From Anaeramoeba flamelloides (lineage: Eukaryota > Metamonada > Anaeramoebidae): DNA of 64,000 bases. The stretch covers positions 992,501 through 1,056,500 of the forward strand of contig JANTQA010000051.1 in the NCBI GenBank assembly GCA_027625915.1, read 5' to 3'. The translations under genes were made by a program, and so were the position numbers. Positions 36,370-48,529 of the stretch are shown piece by piece; positions within the stretch are counted from its first letter, which is position 1, and each line of letters begins with the position of its first letter. The notes under the pieces are model-generated. The model saw only the letters and a program-made list of their open reading frames with translations, was not told where the DNA came from and made no database searches.

Positions 36370-37934
36370 TTTTAATTTGTGTTTGACCAAAAACCAAGGT
36401 TATGAATAACGTTCTGAAAAAAAATTTGAAAGGTAAAAAAATGATTTTGGAAAGTTTTATTTTTTTGTATTTGAGCCTGGGAAAAAAAGAATATAAAAGG
36501 ACTTTCGTACAATTAAAAATAAAAGTACAGTTGCTAAAAACTGTTTTTTTCTTGAAAGTATTTCTTTAAAAAGAGGAGTAAAAATATTAAAAAATATCTT
36601 ATTTCGCCATTTAAGAATAAAGTAAAAATATAAAAAAATGTTTCTCGATATTTTTAATTAGAAACCTTGTTGAAAACAAAAAATAAAATTATTTAAAGGA
36701 AGAAATAAATTAAATAAGATAAAAATTTATCAGTGATATATTATCAACCAATTCAACTTCAATTTAGATCACCTATAATTATGAAAATACATAAAGTTAT
36801 TTCGAAGATCTCAAACAATATTCAATTTTAATTCCCAAAAGTTAATTATAGATCTATCAAGAAAAACCTCAAGACTAAAAGAAAGTTTTAGAAAAACCAT
36901 CATTATGTTAAGTCCTCTATTTGTTCTTTAAGTATTGATTTTTTTTTTTTTTTTAATTGATATTACTTTTCATTTTACGCAAGGTTTCTAATGAAAAAAA
37001 AAATAATTAATTTTTAATATGATATTTAAACAATTATTTTTAACTTACGGATTACATTCCCACAACGGGGTATTTAATTTTTGGGTTATTTTTAACATTC
37101 ACTTCTTAAAACAAATTTTCATTCTCAAGAAAGTATTTAAAAACTTTATGCATTTCAAAGTTAAAAATCATAACAATAGAAAAATTGATAATGATCAAAA
37201 AAATTCATTTTTGAATGAAAATTTAAAAACAATTGACTATAATGTATAACAAAGACAGATTCAAATTTTAAAACATTTTATTCTTGTAAAAGTAACTAAA
37301 AACAATATTTAGAACAACTTGGGTATATGTTTTTTGTATTTATAGATTTGATATGGAAATTATCAAATTGTGAAATCCAATTTTGAGGAACCTAAGAAGA
37401 GTAAAATTATGAAAATTGTTGGAAAATATCATTTTTTTAATAAAATGAATTCTAGGAGGGTGAATTTAACAGATATCATGGAAACCATTCATGAGAGCTT
37501 TATCAATAATTTCACAGTTTTCACTTATGAAACTTTGACCTTACTTAATTGATCCTACTTTTCATTTTAATTATGTTTTATTTTCACAATCAGATTAAAC
37601 TTTTTTTTATATTTGTTTTTTTTTTCTCAAATGATAAAAACAATTCTAATACAATTATTTCAATATCCATAATTATTTCTTCTTCATTAATGCTATTGCA
37701 AAATAATTCTATTTTTCTATTGGTAAGACCTCTCATAAATGAAATATACGAAAGTAGTGATCTCATGTTCTAAGATACTTTTATAAATGTTTTTAACACC
37801 AAGCTCAAATTCTTTTTGATCACAAAAATCGCCATCAAATTTACTATTTTGGAACAAAATTCCCAATAAAATGAGAAATATATATTATTATGATTATAGA
37901 TATATAAAATTACAGTCTATATGTTCTTTTACTA

Positions 37935-38371
37935 CAATCTTTCTATGGCTACCATAAAATTTTAAATAAAAAAAAATTGTGTTTTCTATTCTTATTTTCC
38001 ATTTTCCAAAAATTCGGAAGAGTTATTATTAGAAAAAAAAATTCAATAAATGAGCTATAATTCTAATTTTGGAACATCGAAAAAAAAATTATGAAGATTC
38101 ACCAAGCACTTAAAAATATTGTTCAAAAACGGTAAATTTTTAACGAACAGTAAATATTGATATTTTTTTTGAGCTTTTTTGGACTGATAAATAGAAAGTT
38201 TCATGGGATCCTGAATATTTTTTTTTCGATGTTCCAAAATTAGAATTATAGCTCATTTATTGAATTTTTTTTTCTAATAATAACTCTTCCGAATTTTTGG
38301 AAAATGGAAAATAAGAATAGAAAACACAATTTATTTTTATTTAAAATTTTAAGGTAGCCCTGGAACGGCTG
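37935..38371. mobile_element. MITE family A, long copy
   Basis: A 437-bp element flanked by TA on both sides. The right end GGTAGCCCTGGAACGGCTG is the inverse of the window-start copy's left end. The arms pair over about 130 bp, for example CTATAATTCTAATTTTGGAA against TTCCAAAATTAGAATTATAG. The unpaired centre (about 38095-38225) has no gene. A lone matching end, GTAGGGCTGGAACGGCTG, lies at 46482-46500. Confidence 0.7.
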
Positions 38372-38494
38372 TAAAATTTCTAAAAGTTAAATAAAGTATA
38401 AAACAATATATTTCACCCTTATACACCCAAAATATATACCAAAATCAGAATTTTTTTGAAAGAAAATACCAAAAATTTATCAAAATAAAGGAGA

Positions 38495-38720
38495 AATGAA
38501 AAAGAAAAAATAAAAAGAAATTTAAAAAGGGTTTTTCTGAAGAAATTAGTCGTAAATCAAAAAAAAAAAAAAATTAATTCTATCTTTAATCTAAAACATC
38601 CTCAATCATAACAACAATACTTTTGTATCTTTTAGTTTAGCTTGATAGTTGATCACGAATATTCATTTCAGGAGACTGTGTTATAATTTCTATAATTTCT
38701 TGGATCTTTTGGAATTCCTT
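38495..38720 (+). repeat. Dispersed repeat, copy 2
   Basis: Collinear partner of 6585-6800, sharing AAATTTAAAAAGGGTTT and the TTGATCA-containing segment. It starts about 120 bp beyond the family A MITE. Confidence 0.5.
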
Positions 38721-39501
38721 TTGCTATAATCCTTTGGTATTTTTTTGTATTTTTATTTTCAAGATAGCTATACCGGAATGTTATGAAGTATTTCAGTATT
38801 AGTAAAAACTTGATTTTTTTTTTTTTTAAATTCTTTTTATCAATATAATGAACAATTAACAAGAAAAAAATGAAAAAAAATAAAAAATATATTAATTTTT
38901 TTCACAAATCTTTAAATTATTGGCAAGGCAATATATTGTTTTCTTGGATTTTAGTCGTGCTTTGTAATCTATAAACAATATTAGATTTTTGATAAATTTT
39001 TTTTACAACTATTCAATTAAATATATTTTGAAATCTAAATAATTAACTTCGAAAGGTAAAGTATTTTTATTCAACTTCTTTATTTATGATTAATTTAATA
39101 ATAAAAGGACTTAAAAAGAATATAATATATAGAATTTAAAAAAATGGCAAATTTTTCCAGAATACTTGCTAATAATTTTTGAAAAAAGAAAGAAACTTGT
39201 TTTAATTTGCTAAGAAAAATTGACAGTTTGGTTAAAATTCTTTTTAAAATTTAATAAAAAAACCAATTAATTTGTTTTTTTTTTAAAAATCATAACCATA
39301 GAAAATGATTTATCAAACAATTGGTAAATAAGTTAAAAGGTAGTCATATATCATTACTATTGTAAATTTCATTTCAAAAACTTATAATTAATCAAGTATG
39401 AAATGTGATAGATTAAAATCACATATACAATGATTTTTTTTCATATAATTCATAGAATAAAAAGATAAATGATAATAATAAAATTATTGATAATATACTA
39501 A

Positions 39502-39845
39502 ATTCCAAAAATTTAGACACAGTCTAAACAGTTAAAAGAATAACAATACTACACTAACATTCAAATTGGAAATAATTTTGATTTTACAAACTATTTTCAT
39601 TTTTTGTCTTTTTTGTTTTGTTTTCATTTCCCTTTTTTCCAGTTACGTAGATAATCTGTTTCATTTGATCTGTAATTTTTTTTCAATGGTTGATATAAGC
39701 TTAGTGTTGAGTTTGTTAAATTGAAAAATCACATACAAATTGATTGACGGTATCTTATCATTTGATTGATCAACAATTGTTAGGGAAATTTCAACAAATT
39801 TATCAATACATTTTTTATTCCGCTCGTTTCATTATTTTGGATTCA
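39502..39845 (-). mobile_element. Tc1-like MITE family D, copy 2 (shortened)
   Basis: Starts ATTCCAAAAATTTAGACACAG, close to the 53 kb copy's perfect end. It runs in the opposite orientation through GGTATCTTATCATTTGATTG and TTTTGTTTTGTTTTCATTTC. It is shorter than the other copies, with an unclear far end. Confidence 0.55.
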
Positions 39846-40180
39846 CACTAATTTTTTTTTTTTTGAGTTATATATATTTATTTTTTTTTATTTGGATGAA
39901 AACGATTACTTATAAAAACATTAATACCGGGTTACTTAAATGTGATTTTATATTAAGTTTGGAAAAATATAATAAATTGAGTTTTTTAAATTGCCTATTT
40001 TTGATTTTGGGTTTCTCCGAAATTTTGAAATGGGGTTTATATTAAATATTTAAAATCGTAATAATTACAATTTAAATAAGAATACGAATTGAATTATTTC
40101 AAAATATTAAAAAAAAAAATTGTAAAATAATAAAGTTAATTCTTCAGGTTTTAATTTTTAAGAAATTTCTCAAAATTATT

Positions 40181-43100
40181 TTATTTTTTTTCAGAAAGAA
40201 AATATTCATGATTAGGGTCATTAGGAGATGCTCCGTATAAAATAAATTTTTGTACATCTTTATTTTCAAAAATTAAAACAGATGCTTCATTTCCAGAAGT
40301 ATAACAATAATTTGGTGCACTCCAAATTGTGCACACTTTTTTTTTTTTTGGCTTTAAAGGATCTTGTTCAAACCACCAATAATATCCTCTTGGTGCTAGC
40401 TGATGTGAACGGCAAATAAGACTCATATTGTTAACTTTTAAAAATTTATCAACAACCTTTTCTCCAAAATACCACCCAGTTCCTATTAAAAGTTAAAATT
40501 AACAAAATAATTGAAAAAAGATAAAAATCAAAAGAGAAAAATAAATAATTAAAATAATCAATTTAACGAATTTTAAACAGTATTCCAAGTAATAAATAAG
40601 AAATAATCACCATCACTTTTTTTTTTTTTTCTTTTGATTTTTCATTTTTGAACAGAAATTATTTTTTTGTTGGCTTTTTCATTTATAGCTGTTTTAAAAA
40701 GGAGTGAACTTATGAGTTTTTAAAGTGTTTCTTAAACCACTTTAAAAAGTAAACCAAACAGTTTTTAAGTCACAGTTTATAAAATCTTGATTTTTTATTT
40801 TTTTTTTTTAAAAAAAAGTCGTATTCAAAAAAATGTTTTCCTTTCTTTCTTTTCTTGAAAGGTTAATTCTAGATTTTGTTTGCATACAAATTATTTCATT
40901 TTTTCTTTTTTTGATTTTTTTTTCTATTTTTGTATTTTCATGATTGAAGATTGATATAAACTTTGTTTCAGTCAAAGGGGGAAGAACATTTTTTTTAAAT
41001 ATTAATTATTTTATATAATTAACCTTTGGAGAACAAATAAGAAATAATCCGAATACTATACATCAAAGGATAGTTGATATCCATATGAGAATAAAACTAA
41101 TAAACCAATAGATTTTCTTAAAAATTGAAAAACTGAAATTCTTAAGGTATCCTTGAGAAAAATAACAGTGTTCATTTTGAACTTCAATTGAAGATCCAAA
41201 TAAAATTCCAATAGAAATAAATATGATTTCTCTAATATCATTTCCACTGTTTCAATAAAATTAGAATAACAGTTTTTACCAAGTGACTATCGATCTTCTA
41301 ATAAAAAAAAAATTTTGTTACTGTATTAGGTAAAAAAAAAACAAAAAAAAATTAAAAAGCTAAAAAATGTGAAAAAATGATTTCAATTTGGAAATTTCCT
41401 AAAAAATATTTTTTCTTCTTATATCTATTCAAACCCTTTAGGCGCATGCAATTCACCCACCAAAACTGCACCACTTTGACTGGAAAATGGTTTATAAAGG
41501 GGGTTTGACGATATCTTTTTCAATTCACGATAAAGTTTAAATAATCATGATTAATACTGACAAAATCAAATAAATGTTTGAAAATTTTCTAAAATTCCAT
41601 TTTTTAAATTTTTTTACTCAGGGTTGAATAAAGATTTTATTGGTTTAAATGTTAAGAAACTTTGTAAAAAAGTTGATTTTTTCAAGGTTATTTGAAATGA
41701 AATTTTTTGAAGTATAATTATCAGATTTAAAAAAAAGGAAATTAATTTGAAAAAATTTTATGTTAAATTTTTTTGAATTTATCCGATATATAAAAGTGTA
41801 TTTTATGAAATTGAAAATTAAATTTTGGTCATGGCGTTAAAATGTATTAGACAATATCTTTTTCAAGTCACAATAAAGTTACAAAAATCACGATAATCAA
41901 GAATATCACGATATTTTTTATAAAATCATGATAATCTTCTAAAAATTGTGATAATTATTAAAAATATTGCGATTAAAAATTAATCCCGATTTACTCGTTG
42001 ATGAGGTTTAGTACTAATTCAGTGATTTTTTAAAAAAGAAATTTTTTTTGATCAAAAAACAGATAACAAAAAAAAAAATAAATAAATAGAAAAAAATCAA
42101 AATAATAATAAAAAAATAGATATTCAAACCTCTTGGCGATGGTGTCCATTGTTCAATGTCATCTGTAGGATCGCTCCATAAGAGATCACATAAGCCGCCA
42201 TCTGATGGAATTTCTTGAAATCTCCAAATATTTTTCATTTCAAAAAAATTAAATGTATCTATTCAATTATAATAATTATTTGTAATAAATGAAAAAAATA
42301 AAAATCAAAAAAATTAATTTAAGAAGGGATAATTATGAAAAAAAAAAAAAAAATAAAAAAAAAATAACGTGGTGATAAGCCTCCATGAACACAAAATAAG
42401 GACTGATCTACAACCTATATTATTGTTAATTAAATAATAAGAAGAAAAATCAAGTAGTATATTTTTAGAAAGAAACTGTTCTATATTTGCTTAAAAAATA
42501 AGTGAAATATTTTATTTTATTTTATTATTATTGAAGAGAGGTGATTAAACAAAATTGCATCGTGTTTGCCGTTAGTCTTTTTTTTAATTTTAGAACTAAA
42601 AAGAAAATTTAAAAATTTTTCTTTACACTTCAAAGATTAAAAAACCTAGTCAATCTAAGGCACTCTACGACACTCTTCGACAATTGACGGCACTCCCTTA
42701 AACACTAAATTTATTTAGAGTTAAAAATACGTTATATTTATTTTAAAAAAATCTGAAAAAATGGTGTTTGGAAATGATGTATTTTATGAATTTAAAAAAG
42801 TGCACATTTTGGAATTCAATTGAAGAAATAAATTCTCGTTATTATTATTACTGATGTATTGATATAAAATACCTTTTTTCGTTTTTTCTTTTTACACAAA
42901 GCCCTAATGTTTAAACTAAATAATTATAATTTGAAGTATATCAAATAACAAATAATTACCAAGATATCGATTGATTGATTTTATTTAAGAGAAGCAAAAT
43001 TCCTATTTTTTGTTTTAGAAATAATAAATAGAAAGTATTTTTAAACTTTAAAGACGGCGCGGAAAGGGAGAATAAATTTTTCATTCGATTAAAAAACAAA

Positions 43101-46100
43101 GTTTTCAATTCATTAACCCATGTAAAAAAATAACAGGTTATAGTAACTACGAAATAACTTTTAATGAAAAATTAGCCTTTTTGAATCTGCAAATTACTTT
43201 CCGGGAAAGTGTCAAGATAAAAAATAAAATACATACCACGATATATATATATATATATATATATATTTCTACATTAGGAGATTTTTGGAAAAAATTATTT
43301 TTTCCTCAAAATTATCATTTTTTTTGGGATAATTATTATTTTTTGTAACAATTAGTTTGTTTATGAACAATACTTTTTACATAATCAATTATTTAAGGGA
43401 TTCTTTCAAATATTTTATATTTATACTCAATCGTTAATCTCTATGATTGTTAAAAAAATTTAGAGAATACAAAAATAATTGTAAAAAAAATCAATTAAAA
43501 CATTTCATAAAATGTTTGGTTTAAGAGTTATTTGTCTATAATTTTTCTTGATTTTTTATTTTAAAATCTAAGTGATATTGTTTTCTTTTCTCATTTGGAA
43601 ATTAGTAATAGGTTAATTTAAATAAGGTTTTGTTAAAGTAAATAAAATCGATTTTTAACTCTATTTATTGCAAAATTAAATTTTTGTAAATTAATTGATA
43701 CCTAAAATCATAATAATTAAAAAAGATTTTTGCAAGATAAAAAAACTGTTCTCTAGGATCTTTCGATAAAACACTAATATTTATAAAAATATTTTAACAA
43801 AGAATTTTGTTTCAATTATTTTTTGGTAGATTTTCTTTTATAATCAGATTCAGTATATCAACATTTGGTGAGACAACATATGAATTCAAAATCAATTACC
43901 AATTTTCAACTTCTTAAACCGTAATTTATTATATTTTTATTCCGTTGAAATTATTTTCCTTTTTATCTTTTTCTTTTTTCTTACCTAAAAGAAAATGATA
44001 GTAATTAAATAATAAAGTATCCATTAAAAATAAGTTAAACCTGTTTTACAAAAAAAAAAAATGAACCTATAATATTCGCAACACTTTTTACCCAACATAT
44101 TATTTACAATTATTTTGATTTTTTTGATAAAATTTACCCTTTTAAATTTCAATAAAAAAATATGTAACGTCATCAGTTGTTTTTGATCATTTGAAAATTC
44201 AACTTTAAATAGATAAAAATGAACAATCTAAACCATTTTTCCGAGTAGCCCAATTGTAAAAAAAAAATCAAAAAGATCACAAAATATTATTTTTTGATAT
44301 TGAATCAACCAAAAAAAAATTCCTTAAAAAAAATTTTTTTTTAAGGAGGAAAATAAATAATAATCAAACTTGTTAAAATCAGATTACTTGAGTTCTGAAT
44401 TGGTCAAATTTCTTTTAAAAATCGATTTTAAATTTCAATAAATTAATTTTTGTTTTTTTTTACTTTTTAATGAAAATATGGTGATGTATTTCTTTATTTC
44501 TTTAGAGAAAGGAGTAAATTTAGAAAATTTTACCAAAATAAAAAAAGAGAAGTAGGAAAATCTCGTGATGGTTATATATAATAGTACCAAAAATAAAGTT
44601 TCAACTGCCAAATCAAACCATAAATATTATTGTTTTTAAATTATAAATCTAAAAAATAAAGTAAATGGAAAATATTTATTTTGGAACAAAAGTGAAACAC
44701 GTTTTTTAATTTTAAACGTAAAGATAAACACAGAAACTACATTAACTTGGAAATGAAAAAGTAAGATCAATTAACATAAAAGATAGCAAATAATGACTAA
44801 ATAAAGTATTAAACATAATAACTTTTTGATAATAATATCTTATTATCAATGGTTTTTCTTTTGGCTGATCAATTATTGTAAATTTGTTGAAAAAATTGAA
44901 TAATTTTTGCGATCTCCAAAACCACTATTACAATTTTGATATAAAAGGGGATTTAAATTGAGTTTTTTGATTTGATTGTTAATAATGTATTGAATTATTC
45001 TTTGAAGTTAATTTGTTTCTTCTTTTAAGGAAGTAAGTACATTTTACCATTTTGAAAAATTTTAATTGTGTAAACCTTACTGAAAAATATTTTTTGAGTG
45101 CCACAAGATATTGAAACTTTGGAACTAAAACATCATTCGCAGCTCTATTTATGAAAAGAAAAATAATCAAAGTAATTTAGAGTTTAATCTTTTATTTTTC
45201 GATTTTTTGAACATTTTTTTTGATTAAATTTTTGGGTTTTATTAAATTTGGTTTTGAAGATCTAGAGATGTGTTTATACGAATGAGCGAAATTAATCAAA
45301 AAATAAATCAAAAGAATAGAATATGAAAAGGTGTGTCTTTGAAACAAATATTTTCTTTTAGAAGATCAAATACAAAAGATCACCATTCCAAATAAATTTG
45401 TTGAAATCAAAAATGAAAAAAAAAAAAAACGATAAAAGCCTATTTTCAAAGATTGGTTTTCTTTATCTTCTGAATTTGTATGAATCCAAACAATTTATAT
45501 ACCTTGAATTTCTTGCCCCATTACTATTTATTTTTATTTTACAAAACATTTTTTGACAAATTTGTTTTCAAAATTCTAATTTCCAATATTTTTATCAAAA
45601 AAAAATCAAAATAAAAAATACTATTTCAAAAATTAAAATAAAGTGGTTGAATTCTCGGAATCAAAAAACAGTTACAAAAGATTCAACCCAAAATAAAAGA
45701 AAAATTAAGAAATAATTTAAATCAAGATTCAGAATTATTTTTACTTCTCATTTTAATGGAAAATAAATAATTATAAAATCAAACAAATAGATCCGAATAA
45801 ATCTTCATTGAAAAAGAATTCAAAAATATCATATATTTTCTGAACTCAATCGAGAATTAGATAAATGAAAATATAATTTTTAAATTCATTTTAGAAATTC
45901 TTTAGAAATAAAAAGTATTTGTTTCTCAAAACTTTTACAAACAAACTTATTTCCATGAAGAATTAAAAATAAAATCTAATTAAGAAGAAGTAATTGTATA
46001 AAATGTTACAGATAAGATCAAGAAATAAATGATTTGTATTTATTTTTTTTTGATCAATCTTTTCATTTATTGGATTGTCATTTTTTGGTGGGTATGGAAA

Positions 46101-48063
46101 TATATTATACTATGGATATACTCCACTTCCGTATTTATTAAAATATCGATATATTTGGCTAAAGAAATGATTTGAAGAATTCGTTTTTGCATAAATGATG
46201 GTCTCTCAAAATTTAAAAAACGTACTTACCCCCCTAATTTATTTTACTTTTCATTTTGGGTTTATGTGGTTTCTGTGATTTCTGTGATTTCTGTGATTTC
46301 TTTTCTTTTGAGATTCAATTTTTGTCTTTGTTTTCATACCAAAAAAAAAATTTCTCTATTATAATTGTATCAGAAATTGAAATTTTTGGATGATGATCTG
46401 AAAGAAATTGAATTTACTCTTTCATCTAAGGATATAATTTTATTAGAGAAAATTAATTTATATGTCTTATAATTTAACACGGTAGGGCTGGAACGGCTGT
46501 AAAGAAATGTCTCCAGATTTTAAGGGTATTTTTTAAACCAAAATTTACCTGTAAGACAATTAACACACTTTTTAATTTATCAGAATAATTTCGGGTTTTA
46601 AAAACATATTGGAATTATTGAAGGGAGGAATTTCTCAAAATTTTGACGCTTATTTTGTTGATCATTTAAGGAATGTTAAGCACAATTTCCCTTTGCTTGT
46701 AAGGAATAATTGTTGTTCAATTTTTTTATTTTTGCACCATCAATTGGTTCCTTAATTTGTTCAACATGGACGAATGGTGCGTTGGTATTTGAATTATAAA
46801 TGGGAAAAAATTTCACTTCATTTACAATATCCTTCTTGACTAAATAGACATCAAAACCTCAAATTGTAACTTACTTGCTTTGAGAACTCATTTTCTCCTT
46901 CTGGGAAAATTGAACAAATCAAAAAAAAAATTTGGAAAAAAAAGTGAAAATTTTTTCCCATTTGGAATTCAAATACCAGTATAGTATTATTATTTTAAAA
47001 ATCAAAAGTGTGGAAAGTTTTTGAAAAACGAATTGTTCTCGTTCGAAAATACAGAGTTTGCTTGTATAAAAAAAATAAAATAAGAAGGCATTTTTATTTG
47101 ATAAAGAATAGAAAGGAATATTTACTGCTCCGATTGAAAAAAAATCAAAAACATTCATAATAACTTTCCAAATACTAAGGTCTTGATAACGATTGAAACA
47201 CTCTTCATAAAAGCCATATACCTTCGAAAAAAAAAGAAAAAAGAAATAAGAACAGTTAATTAAAAGAAAGAAAAAAAGATTTTGTTTCTTTTTAAATTAG
47301 GAGAAAGGGAATTGATTGAAGTGAATTAAAAAAAAGAATTTTTTTACTTTTGTTATTGCTCGGCATTCGTGATTCCTTTTCAAAAGTTTGGGAATTAAAA
47401 GTTAAATTATGATTGGTTTGGTATTAATTAAGAATCTGGGTGAAAATTTGAACGTATTATGTTTTTGAAAAAAAAATGTATTACCCTCTTAAGATTATGA
47501 AATGTGTTGGGTGCCTATTGTTTAAAAAGGGGGTTTAGAAATTTATTTTTAAGAAAGTTGTTTGGCTTTTAATAGTCGGAAGGGCAAATGAAGGATCTTC
47601 AAAAAAAAAAAAAAAAAGAAAAGAGTTACAAAAGTTTTAAAATAAACAAGGCAAGAATAACTTCTAAACTATAATTCCCACGATCAACATAGTCACCTAA
47701 GAAAATATATTTGTGAGGTGGGGTTTGATCAGGAAAATTATCATAACCTGATTCCTTAAAAAGTAACAAGAGATCAAAAAATTGGCTATTTTATTTGAGA
47801 AAGGTTAATGAAAGAAAAATAAAAGAAAGAAAAAATTCCTTTTTAATATGGGTTATTAACGTTGTGAAAATGATTGGAATTATTTTTTCGCAAATTGGTT
47901 ACCCGTGAATGTCACCAACCACTGTTACTGGTCCAGAAATAAACAGAAGATTATTTTCCTCAATCAATAGCTCGGTTATCTTATTTGAAATATCTATGAC
48001 AGTCTTTGGTGGAATTAATTTCAGTTCAACTAAATGAGAGAAGGTTTGAGAGTAGTTTGTCAT
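40181..48063 (-). CDS. PP2A/PP4/PP6-type serine/threonine phosphatase catalytic subunit
   Basis: Eight exons on the minus strand: 48063-47903, 47785-47630, 47514-47485, 47375-47348, 47221-47126, 42414-42369, 42258-42130 and 40482-40181. Every junction is GT-AG with matching phase, giving 315 aa (PP2A and PP6 are 305-309). The metal-binding and catalytic motifs are all present: GDIHG (50-54), GDYVDRG (84-90), RGNHE (115-119), HGGLSP (167-172) and later SPRGTGW, ICRSHQ and WSAPNYCY. It hydrolyses phosphoserine and phosphothreonine using a two-metal site. The C-terminus has EYFL but extends by SEKK, unlike the strictly terminal YFL of PP2A-type enzymes, where the last Leu is carboxymethylated. 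That modification is therefore unlikely here. Exons 3 and 4 are only 30 and 28 nt. Intron 5 is 4711 nt and intron 7 is 1647 nt; the others are 109-126 nt. Assignment among PP2A, PP4 and PP6 is open. Confidence 0.92.
40969..41483 (+). mobile_element. MITE-like element family E, copy 2 (in intron)
   Basis: A 515-bp element inside intron 7 of the phosphatase gene. Left end CAGTCAAAGGGG; right end CCACTTTGACTG, an inverted repeat of about 12 bp. Collinear along its whole length with 11417-11923. Confidence 0.7.
41843..41995 (-). repeat. ATCACGAT-rich dispersed repeat
   Basis: Repeated words ATCACGATAAT and ATCACGATATT. The inverse strand is collinear with 61255-61435, and both end in GATTTTTGTAACTTTATTGTG. 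A related fragment lies near 59640-59760. This copy is in intron 7 of the phosphatase. Confidence 0.55.
44755..45030 (+). repeat. Dispersed repeat G, copy 3 (in intron)
   Basis: Inside intron 5 of the phosphatase gene. Collinear with 14040-14345, from GAAAAAGTAAGATCAATT through GATTTAAATTGAGTTTTTTG to GAAGTTAATTTGTTTCTTC. Confidence 0.55.
46270..46302 (+). repeat. TTCTGTGAT minisatellite
   Basis: About three to four tandem 9-bp units followed by a TTCAATTTTT flank. The same unit with similar flank occurs at 53800-53829 inside the RasGEF intron, so the two are probably copies of one mobile or duplicated segment. Confidence 0.7.
46676..46834 (-). other. Coding-like fragment within phosphatase intron 5
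   Basis: A 53-codon stretch ending in a stop at 46676. It is clearly richer in GC and more protein-like than its surroundings ([27 protein letters not shown]). It could follow a small upstream exon (about 46875-46905, donor GTAAGT) in phase 0. It cannot belong to the phosphatase, whose conserved sequence runs straight from exon 5 to exon 6. The surrounding 46850-46990 resembles 8890-9010, so this may be a decayed mobile-element gene. No family was recognised. Confidence 0.3.
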
Positions 48064-48529
48064 TTTAAAAGAATTTTGATGTTTGAGGAAAACATAAAAA
48101 ATGATCTCTTTTTTGTACTTTTTTTGGTAAACAAACAATTGTACCTGAATTGGTTGTGTTTGAATTCCAGTTTCATAGTAGTAAGTGATTGAAAAAAATC
48201 CCTCTTATTTGAGTTACAGTATTTTAGATAAGGAGAATTTGGAGTTTATTTCACAGGCAAAATACAAAAGGATTGTTACCCATTAAGAACGAGAAGAAGA
48301 TAAAAAAACCCAATTTTACTATTTTTAAGTGATTAGTGTCAACACTGGATTAGTATAAAATTAAAGTACGTTGGAATTGAAAGTTAATAATATTAATACT
48401 TGATTGTCAAAATGACTCTAAAAAATCTTTTATTAAAATTATTGAACAGAGTATTATTGATTTTTTACTAATGATCGCTATGAAAAATTGTTCATATTTT
48501 GAAATTTTTTTTTTAATTACTTTTCAAAA

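Larger units (their letters stand above)
36370..40180. other. Gene-poor interval with transposable elements
   Basis: Holds MITE family A (37935-38371), a repeat block at 38495-38720 matching 6585-6800, and Tc1-like MITE family D (39502-39845). The open frames seen are short, AT-driven and without domains. Confidence 0.55.

Noticed and set aside
47375-47400. Apparent KRNHE instead of RGNHE in the phosphatase
   Set aside because: The altered reading comes from extending exon 4 upstream of its AAAAG acceptor. Using that acceptor with the 30-nt exon 3 gives the standard RGNHE.
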